A stretch of DNA of 10,232 bases from an uncultured Haloferula sp. (GTDB lineage Bacteria; Verrucomicrobiota; Verrucomicrobiae; Verrucomicrobiales; Akkermansiaceae). A program made the translations under genes and the position numbers. Every line of letters begins with the position of its first letter. Position 1 is the stretch's first letter. Shown one piece after another: positions 1 to 5,995 of the stretch. The stretch spans positions 1 through 10,232 of the forward strand of contig CAMPGU010000140.1 in the NCBI GenBank assembly GCA_946885645.1. The letters run 5' to 3'. The notes below the pieces were generated by a model. That model was not told the origin of the DNA, searched no databases, and saw nothing but the letters and a program-made list of their open reading frames with translations.

Positions 1-915
1 CTCCGCGGTGAGCGGCAGCAATCCCGCACTGGCACAGCGCACCGTGAAGGCCGCCTCCGCCTCGCCGCGCGGCGGCAGATCCAGCACTTGCGATTGGCGC
101 GAGCCGCCCGCATCCAGGGTCAGCGAGACCCGGCGCGCTTCATCCGAATGGTTGGCCACGCGGCACTGGGCGATCATCTGTTGGCCCGCGACCGGCGATG
201 CAGGCAGGGGCACCAGGGCAGCGACCGCGAGATTCGGCACATCCGCCTGCGCCACCGGGACCAGGCGCAGCGTGACGCCTTCCGGCACCACCGGCGCGAA
301 TTTCTCCCATGCGCTCTCTTGGAAGTCGGAAACGATGTGAAGCTCCTTCCGCCCGGTGACCCCGGCGAGCTGCCGCAGCGCCAGCTCCACGGCGGCATCC
401 AGCGCCCCGGCCTCGGGGCGGGCCGCCGCGCGGGACAGCTCCTCCGTCAGGAATTCGCGGTTCGGGGCAGGCTCGGGGAAGACCGCATCGGGCGCGGCGT
501 CGAGCCACACGAGGTTCGCGAGCTCCGGCTTCGCTTCGTCCAGGATGTGGACGGCCTCCGCGCAGGCGGCTTCGAAGCGGCTGGCCGCACCCTCCCGCGC
601 CGCCATCGAGCCGGAGCGGTCCACCAGCAGGACGATGCAGCGGCGCTCGCCCGGCAGCGGCGCGTGCTTCGACAGGAGCAGCGGACCGAGGAATGCCAGG
701 GCCAGCGCGAGCAGCGCGAGGGTCCGCAGCGCGATCAGCAGCCAGTCCTTCGGCCTGCGGAAGCGCGAGGTCAGCCGCATCACCCGCTTCAGGAACTCGA
801 CGTTCGAGAACCGGTACTGCGGCGGCTTCGCCCGCGACAGCAGGTGAACCAGCACCGGCAGGCCCGCGAGCGCGAGCAAACCCAGGAGTGCGGGATACTG
901 GAGGAAAAGCGACAT
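1..915 (-). CDS. BatA-type VWA-domain membrane protein (partial, C-terminus outside window)
   Basis: The visible part is 305 codons, from ATG at 915 to the window edge, with no stop. Two hydrophobic segments lie near residues 5-26 and 58-81. They are separated by a short basic loop that contains the sequence PPQYRFSNVEFLKR. This double-helix start is the hallmark of the BatA N-terminal (aerotolerance regulator) family. A von Willebrand factor A domain follows from about residue 92. Its metal-binding MIDAS motif DxSxS is intact (D99, S101, S103 in LLVDRSGSM), and a second conserved strand reads HIVSDFQES near 193-201. From about residue 225 the protein looks like a beta-sandwich (CARDB-like), but this is only an impression. 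It starts 4 bases after the DUF58 stop, so it is the fourth gene of the operon. By family knowledge it is a membrane-anchored partner of the MoxR ATPase, facing the periplasm or sitting at the membrane. Its substrate is unknown. The family call is firm; the physiological role is not. Confidence 0.9.
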   Translation of the reverse strand, partial: MSLFLQYPALLGLLALAGLPVLVHLLSRAKPPQYRFSNVEFLKRVMRLTSRFRRPKDWLLIALRTLALLALALAFLGPLLLSKHAPLPGERRCIVLLVDRSGSMAAREGAASRFEAACAEAVHILDEAKPELANLVWLDAAPDAVFPEPAPNREFLTEELSRAAARPEAGALDAAVELALRQLAGVTGRKELHIVSDFQESAWEKFAPVVPEGVTLRLVPVAQADVPNLAVAALVPLPASPVAGQQMIAQCRVANHSDEARRVSLTLDAGGSRQSQVLDLPPRGEAEAAFTVRCASAGLLPLTAE

Positions 916-919
916 GTCT

Positions 920-1801
920 TCAGGAGTGCCGCAGCCGATCGAGCAGCGTGAAGTAGGACTCGGTGGTGGAGACCAGCGCGTAGTCCGCCCGGCGCGAGGC
1001 GGCCAGGGAGCGCAGGGAGCGGACGTGCTCCTGCAGGTGGTCCTTCCACGCTTGCCGCAGCGATTGCGGGTGCACGATCAGGCGCTCGCCGTTTTCCATG
1101 TCCACGAAGCGGGCCAGGCCCCGGTCGCCCAGGTCCATCTCCGACGGATCCAGTAGATGGAACAGGTGCACGCGGAAGCCGCGGTGCAGATAGGGATTGA
1201 GCGCCTTGAAGAGCTCCGCGGGATCGCAGAAGAAATCCGACAGCAGCACCAGGGTGCCGCGGCGCTTGAGCAGGGGCGCGGCGCGCTGCAATGCACCCAC
1301 GATCGAGGTTCCCTCGCCCGCCTCGTTCTTCTCCAGCGTGGTCAGCAGCTCGTTGAGGTGCTTGCGGGTGGAGCCCGGCGGGAGGAAGCGGCGGATGTTC
1401 TCATCGAAGAGGGTGAGCGAGACGCGGTCGTTCTTCGAGATCACCAGCCAGGAAAGGCAGGCGGCGAAGAAGGACGCGTACTCGATTTTGCTCAAGCGTT
1501 CCTCTTTCTCGGGAAACGCCATCGAAGCCGAGCAATCGAGGAAAAGATGGCACTCCAGGTTCGTCTCCTGCTCGAAGGTGCGGAGGAAGAGCTTGTCATT
1601 CCGCGCGAAGACCCGCCAGTCCACCCGGGCCAGATCGTCGCCGGGCACATACTGGCGGAACTCGTGGAACTCGATCGACGAGCCGCGCTGCTTCGAGCGG
1701 TGCCTTCCGGACAAGTAGCCCTCCACCATCGCCTTTGCCCCGAACTCGTAGTTCTTCAGGCGGCGGATGTCATCCGGCTTGAGATATTTGAAGGTCTTCA
1801 A
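920..1801 (-). CDS. DUF58 domain protein (VWA-like fold), MoxR partner
   Basis: This is a soluble protein of 293 residues. The DUF58 core signature FRQYVPGDDLARVDWRVFAR begins at residue 48 and is followed by LRTFEQE. A VWA-like strand then carries a MIDAS-type motif LFLDCSASM (D89, S91, S93), and a later strand reads LVLLSDFF near 184-191. No transmembrane segment is visible, as in the short cytoplasmic DUF58 class. The frame is open far upstream (to about 1978), but that stretch is only the shadow of the ATPase gene. I chose TTG at 1801 because it overlaps the ATPase stop as TTGA and is followed directly by KTFKYLKPDDIRRLKNYEF, the usual N-terminus of the family. The next ATG would cut into the domain. 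Genes with this fold sit beside MoxR ATPases in most bacteria that have them, and are thought to be clients or adaptors of the ATPase. The TTGA overlap suggests translational coupling. The molecular function is not established. Confidence 0.93.
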   Translation of the reverse strand: MKTFKYLKPDDIRRLKNYEFGAKAMVEGYLSGRHRSKQRGSSIEFHEFRQYVPGDDLARVDWRVFARNDKLFLRTFEQETNLECHLFLDCSASMAFPEKEERLSKIEYASFFAACLSWLVISKNDRVSLTLFDENIRRFLPPGSTRKHLNELLTTLEKNEAGEGTSIVGALQRAAPLLKRRGTLVLLSDFFCDPAELFKALNPYLHRGFRVHLFHLLDPSEMDLGDRGLARFVDMENGERLIVHPQSLRQAWKDHLQEHVRSLRSLAASRRADYALVSTTESYFTLLDRLRHS

Positions 1802-2784
1802 AGCGCGGCTGCAAGCTTCTCGACGATGGTGTCGGTGGTGATGCCCTCGCCCGTCGCGTTGTAAGTCGGGATCACCCGGTGACGGAGGATCGGCAGCGCG
1901 AGCGCCCTGACTTCCTCGATCGAAGCGGAGGACTGCCCGCGCAGCAGCGCGAGCGCCCGCACCGCGCGGGCCAGACACTGGGAGGCGCGCGGCCCGGCCC
2001 CGAAGGAGACGTAATTCCGCACATCCGCCGTGGCGTGAAGGGAATCCGGCCGCGTGGAGTGGACGAGCTTCAGGATCGTTTTCACCACGGAGTCCGGCAG
2101 CGGCACGTCCAGGGCCGCATCCTGCAGGTCCAGCACGCCGGCCGCATCCAGCAGGGTCTGCGGGGCCGCCATGTCGCGGCCGGTGGTGCGGAGCACGATC
2201 TGCTCCTCTTCCTCGATGCTCGGATAGCCGATCCGCAACTCGAAGAAAAAGCGGTCGAGCTGCGCTTCCGGCAAAGGATAGGTGCCCTCGTGCTCGATCG
2301 GATTTTGCGTCGCGAAGACCGTGAAAGGTTCCTCCAGGCGGCGCGTCACCCCGTTCACCGTCACCTGCTTCTCCTGCATCGCCTCCAGCAGCGCGGCCTG
2401 GGTCTTCGGCGGCGTGCGGTTGATTTCATCCGCCAGCAGCAGGTTCGCGAAGATCGGCCCCGCCGCGAACTTGAACTCGCGCGAGCCGTCGTCCGAGGTC
2501 TGCAGGATCTCCGTGCCCACGATGTCCGATGGCATGAGATCCGGAGTGAACTGGATCCGCTGGAATTTCAGCCCGAGTATCCGCCCCAGCGTGGAAACCA
2601 GCAGCGTCTTCGCCAGGCCGGGCACGCCGACCAGGAGGCAGTGACCCTTGCACAGGAGAGAGGTGAGCAGTTGCTCGACGATCTCTTCCTGCCCCACGAT
2701 CACGCGGGCGGTTTCCTTGCGGATCGCGGCGGCGCGTTCCTGTACCTGTTCCCAGCGGGCGGAGGCTTCGAGTGTGGCTGGCAT
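1798..2784 (-). CDS. MoxR-family AAA+ ATPase
   Basis: This protein of 328 residues has normal MoxR length and all AAA+ hallmarks. Walker A is GVPGLAKT at 53-60. Walker B is LLLADE at 115-120, followed by the family-typical INRTPPKTQAALLEAMQE. Sensor 1 is in FATQNPIEHEGTYPLPEAQL near 157-176. An LDRFF stretch with a likely arginine finger lies at 176-180. The C-terminal lid helices fill the rest. It matches the AAA_3/MoxR profile. Members form ATP-driven rings in the cytoplasm and are thought to remodel or activate VWA-domain proteins. Here the DUF58 and BatA-type partners follow immediately. The ATG at 2784 lies 5 bases after the stop of the large secreted gene, and the gene overlaps the DUF58 start by 4 bases, so it is internal to an operon. 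The ribosome-binding site is weak (GAAGAA about 12 bases upstream), which fits reliance on coupling. The symbol moxR would be a family label only. Confidence 0.96.
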   Translation of the reverse strand: MPATLEASARWEQVQERAAAIRKETARVIVGQEEIVEQLLTSLLCKGHCLLVGVPGLAKTLLVSTLGRILGLKFQRIQFTPDLMPSDIVGTEILQTSDDGSREFKFAAGPIFANLLLADEINRTPPKTQAALLEAMQEKQVTVNGVTRRLEEPFTVFATQNPIEHEGTYPLPEAQLDRFFFELRIGYPSIEEEEQIVLRTTGRDMAAPQTLLDAAGVLDLQDAALDVPLPDSVVKTILKLVHSTRPDSLHATADVRNYVSFGAGPRASQCLARAVRALALLRGQSSASIEEVRALALPILRHRVIPTYNATGEGITTDTIVEKLAAAL

Positions 2785-2789
2785 AATGG

Positions 2790-5726
2790 CTATGGTTCTT
2801 CGGCTAATCTGCGGGCGTCTTCCAAAGTGAGCGTGATGATCTGGATGTAAGGAGGCCGGATCCGCTTCTCTTCGCCACCGCTGTCCAAAATCTCCAGGGC
2901 GGAGCGGCGTGCATCCGGAGCTTCAAGTTCGGTGGCTTTGCCGTTAGCGACGCTCCAGTATTTCAAGGCTCCGTTCACGGTGAGGAAGACCATCGCCCCG
3001 GGATTGCCGTGTTTCTCGAAAAGGTGGGCGGCATTCTGCATCTGCTGCCGGAGCATCCCGGATTCGGGATCCTTCGCAGCGGTGGCGATCGAGCCCAAGG
3101 CCATCGGGGCCGCGTAGAACGAGACCATGCTGCCGGAGAACTCCCCGGCTTCGCCAGCCATGAGCGCAATGAGTTTCTCGATACCGGCCCGGTCGATCCG
3201 CCACCCGGGTGCGATCTCCAGCTTTTCGAGCAGGCCGGCATCGTGGGGCAGTTGGCTTTGATAGGGCTTGAGATCGATCACCGTCCGGCTCACTTCCGCC
3301 AGGGCCGGTGGAGCCTCCTTGTCGGGGCCATAGCCGGCGACCAGTTCCGACACCCATAGTTTTTCCTCCGTGCTCAGGCCGCTGGCGAAGGCCGGGATCT
3401 CCTTCGCGGCGAGGCTCGCGAGCTTCGCCTCGATTTCGGCCCTGCGCTCTTCCACCACCTGTTTCGCATCCGGCCACGGGGCCGGTTCCTTGCCCGTGCT
3501 CCAAGCCTCCACCCGCGCCTTCACGAAGGGTAGCAGCTTGCCGGGATCCCCCGTGGCGGGGAAAATTTGGAAGGCATGCCCGGAAGCGGGATAAGCGGAC
3601 ACTTCCAGGAGCAGCGTCGTGCCCTCCCCGATGGTCTGCGCTCCCCAACTGCGCGCCCATCCGGGGAAATCCCCCTCCTCCGGCAGAGGCCCGGTCTTGG
3701 CGAGCAGCGGCTCCCACAGGGCGGTCAACTCGCGCGGGAGATCCACCTTTTCCGGCGCAGCGGTGCCGCGGCCCGCACCCGGGCGGTTGTAGATCGAAGT
3801 CAGGGCGATGCCGTAGAGTTCCATCAACTGGGACGGGCGGGCCTGTGGCGCGGCCTCGCCGATCAGCTTCAAGGCCTCCGGAGGCGGCAGCTTGGCGATG
3901 GCATCCGACAGTGCTGCGAGAGGAGAGTCCCCGCCTTCTTCATCCTCGCCGGGTGCAGCCTTCAGGGCGTCTCTCAGGAGCCGCTCGAGGGGCACCCCTC
4001 CGACCTTCAGCGAGAGCTTCTTCAGGTATTTCTCCACGCCGCCCCCTTCCTTGATCTGATAGGCTCCCGCGGAATCGTCCCACTCCTCTTCATTCTCGAC
4101 GGATGCGGGCAGGGCCTCGCGGAGCTGCCTTGCATAGGCGTCGAAGAAGGGTTTCCCGGCTTCCTTCCGGGCATCGAGATAGCCCTCGACCAGCGAAGTG
4201 AACTCCGCGGGCTCGCCGGACGAAAGCACGGCCGTCTCGAAGGCGGCATGAGCCGCGGGCTCGGAATGGGTCGCCAGGAAATGGGCGGCCATCGTGCGGT
4301 GGGTTCCGCTCTCACCCGCTATATAGACGCCGGCGAGCTCGATGGCGGATTTTTCCCGGTGCTGCTTCCAGAAATCCACCGCGACTGCCTGCAGGGTCTC
4401 GGCATCCATCTCATCCCCGTAATTCTCTTCCGCGGGGATCACCTCCTTGAGGATCGCGATGGCGAGTTCGCCGCGGGTGGCGGGCCGTGTCATCCGGGAA
4501 AAAGTCTCCCGCGCGATCTCTTCCGGGGATCGATCGCCTCCGTAGGAGTAGTACCTGCTGTCGCCCTCCCCGCGAGGCGCGGGAACCAAGGTCCCGTCCG
4601 TGGCGGCGGCCGCGAGCGCGATCAGGCCGTCCATTCCCATCGCCCGCAGTTTCGCCGCAGGGTCCTTCCCCTCCGGAGGCTTCGTGAGCAGCCAGATCAG
4701 AGGAGTTGCGTTCCGACGCAACATCGCCACATAACGGGCGCGCTGTTGCTCCGGGATCTCGCTCAAGTCGATGCCATGCGCGCGAGCGAATTCCTCATCC
4801 GAAGCGGAGGCGGCCTCCGGCACCCCGAGCATCTCATCGAGAGCGGTCAAGGCCTCCGGTTTCAGCTCGATCCCCGGCAATGCAGGCTTCGGCGGCTTCT
4901 CGCCCCTCACCCGCTTCTCCAAGGGAACCACGAGCATCGCTACCGCTCCGGCTTGCTCCCAGCCGCGCGGGTATTTCGCCAGCAGATCCTTCAGCGCCGT
5001 TTCGTAGGCGGCCCAGTCTTTGTTTTCGAAAAACGCCGCGGTCGCCGCCGCATACTCGGTCTCGGCGAAATGGGAGATTGCCGCATCGACCACGGCGGCC
5101 TTGTCCGGAGCCAGGTCGAAGACCGCAGCGGCCAAGCGTTCGGCGGGGCCGGTCTTGCCGGCCGCATGGAGTTGCGCGGAAAAAATCAGCAGGCGGCCGG
5201 GCAAGGCATAGCCCCGGTGGCCCAGATTTTCCTGCAACTCCTTGCGCACCGCATCCTTTGCCAGGGCCTCGGTCATCAGCTTCACGTCCGCTTCGGCGAG
5301 ATCGGGTCGCGGCTTCGGTGGCGATGCAGTTGCCCCGGCCTCCTTCTCCTTGCTCGCGGAGTAATTGCGCAGCGCTTTCTGGAGGACATTCAGTTCCTCC
5401 GCCGCCTTCGGCTCCGCGGCTTTTCCTGCCGCAGCGTTTTTGACGGGGATCCGCCCGGCGGTGCCGAATCCGATCATCTGCGCCGGATCGCCCGGCAGTT
5501 TCCACGCCCCGCCACGCGGTTTAACCGCCATATCCCTGAATTCATAACTCTCGGTGAAGTTTTCAACCGGGGCGTCGGAGGGCATCCTCACCCATTCCGC
5601 ACCCTCCATCGGGGGGAGACCCAGCGCCGCCAGCCGCTCAAGACCCTCGCTGAATCCAGCCGGTGTCCGCTCCTGGGCCGCAACCGCGCCAGCAAGCAAT
5701 AAAACGGCGGCGAGGGCGCGGCGCAT
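2790..5726 (-). CDS. Large secreted protein of unknown function, first gene of the MoxR operon
   Basis: I do not recognise this 978-residue protein. It begins with a clear signal peptide (MRRALAAVLLLAGAVAAQ, cleavage likely after residue 17 or 18) and has no later transmembrane segment. It should therefore be periplasmic or outer-surface. I can find no cysteine in the whole protein. It is rich in Ala, Glu, Lys and Pro and appears largely helical. There is a Lys/Ala/Glu/Pro-rich linker at about residues 95-145 and a TPR-like stretch around 205-260 (HFAETEYAAATAAFFENKDW). No catalytic motif is obvious. The start is fixed: an in-frame TAG at 5742-5744 lies six codons upstream of ATG 5726, with no other start between. 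It ends with TAG 5 bases before the ATPase start, so it is almost certainly cotranscribed with, and leads, the MoxR-DUF58-BatA genes. A role as an extracytoplasmic partner or client of that system is inference from position only. It could also be an unrelated housekeeping envelope protein. Confidence 0.88.
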   Translation of the reverse strand: MRRALAAVLLLAGAVAAQERTPAGFSEGLERLAALGLPPMEGAEWVRMPSDAPVENFTESYEFRDMAVKPRGGAWKLPGDPAQMIGFGTAGRIPVKNAAAGKAAEPKAAEELNVLQKALRNYSASKEKEAGATASPPKPRPDLAEADVKLMTEALAKDAVRKELQENLGHRGYALPGRLLIFSAQLHAAGKTGPAERLAAAVFDLAPDKAAVVDAAISHFAETEYAAATAAFFENKDWAAYETALKDLLAKYPRGWEQAGAVAMLVVPLEKRVRGEKPPKPALPGIELKPEALTALDEMLGVPEAASASDEEFARAHGIDLSEIPEQQRARYVAMLRRNATPLIWLLTKPPEGKDPAAKLRAMGMDGLIALAAAATDGTLVPAPRGEGDSRYYSYGGDRSPEEIARETFSRMTRPATRGELAIAILKEVIPAEENYGDEMDAETLQAVAVDFWKQHREKSAIELAGVYIAGESGTHRTMAAHFLATHSEPAAHAAFETAVLSSGEPAEFTSLVEGYLDARKEAGKPFFDAYARQLREALPASVENEEEWDDSAGAYQIKEGGGVEKYLKKLSLKVGGVPLERLLRDALKAAPGEDEEGGDSPLAALSDAIAKLPPPEALKLIGEAAPQARPSQLMELYGIALTSIYNRPGAGRGTAAPEKVDLPRELTALWEPLLAKTGPLPEEGDFPGWARSWGAQTIGEGTTLLLEVSAYPASGHAFQIFPATGDPGKLLPFVKARVEAWSTGKEPAPWPDAKQVVEERRAEIEAKLASLAAKEIPAFASGLSTEEKLWVSELVAGYGPDKEAPPALAEVSRTVIDLKPYQSQLPHDAGLLEKLEIAPGWRIDRAGIEKLIALMAGEAGEFSGSMVSFYAAPMALGSIATAAKDPESGMLRQQMQNAAHLFEKHGNPGAMVFLTVNGALKYWSVANGKATELEAPDARRSALEILDSGGEEKRIRPPYIQIITLTLEDARRLAEEP

Positions 5727-5911
5727 CCGTCTGGAACTAGACTAAAAGGCAGACCAACGAAAGGGGCGTTTTGTGAAAATTCCGGGAATGGGAGGTGCCT
5801 GCCGATGCGCGGTGAATGAAGTTCCTTCGATTGTAGATATGTTGCCGAGGAGCGGACCGAGCTCTGCCGGGCGGTCCCCCACCAATGGATGCGCGAGCAG
5901 GAGACAACAAA
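5727..5911 (-). promoter_or_regulatory. Probable promoter region of the four-gene operon
   Basis: This stretch lies between the terminator of the upstream gene and the signal-peptide gene, so it must hold the operon promoter unless there is read-through. A good -10-like hexamer TACAAT reads on the minus strand at 5835-5830. However, no TTGACA-like box lies 16-18 bases upstream of it. A short inverted repeat (GGACCG at 5854-5859 with CGGTCC at 5872-5877) overlaps where the -35 box would be and could be an operator. No strong Shine-Dalgarno precedes ATG 5726. The exact promoter is not resolved. Confidence 0.3.
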
Positions 5912-5948
5912 GCGCTCCTGTCAGCGCGGAGTTCGCCAACAGGAGCGC
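5912..5948 (-). terminator. Rho-independent terminator of the 951-residue lyase gene
   Basis: A perfect 10-bp inverted repeat pairs 5912-5921 with 5939-5948 around a 17-base loop. Read on the minus strand it is GCGCTCCTGT, loop, ACAGGAGCGC, followed at once by TTTGTTGT. It starts 47 bases after the stop of the lyase gene. The GC-rich stem and T-rich tail on this strand mark it as that gene's terminator. The plus-strand side of the stem has no T run, so it is not bidirectional. Confidence 0.75.
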
Positions 5949-5995
5949 ACGTTGAGTGACCCGGCTTTTTCTAAACCGGATGCATTGTCACGGCA

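Noticed and set aside
88..951. A 287-codon plus-strand open frame opposite the BatA-type gene
   Set aside because: The minus strand encodes an unmistakable BatA/VWA protein. The plus frame is Arg/Gln-rich shadow sequence.
1879..2850. A 323-codon plus-strand open frame opposite the MoxR gene
   Set aside because: The MoxR reading has intact Walker A, Walker B and sensor motifs. The antisense frame has no recognisable feature.
3567..5702. A 711-codon open frame on the plus strand, antisense to the large secreted gene
   Set aside because: Its composition is Arg/Gly/Leu/Gln-rich with no signal or domain. The opposite strand has a signal peptide, a fixed start and operon spacing.
5742..5939. A 65-codon minus-strand ORF in the intergenic region, in frame with the large secreted gene
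   Set aside because: It would start at a TTG inside the terminator hairpin, has no ribosome-binding site and ends in an in-frame TAG before the real ATG. Its hydrophobic start is short and followed by non-coding-like sequence.
5961..5979. CCGG...CCGG inverted repeat flanking a T run, considered as a second terminator
   Set aside because: The stem is only four solid pairs with a bulge, and it is far weaker than the 10-bp hairpin at 5912-5948.
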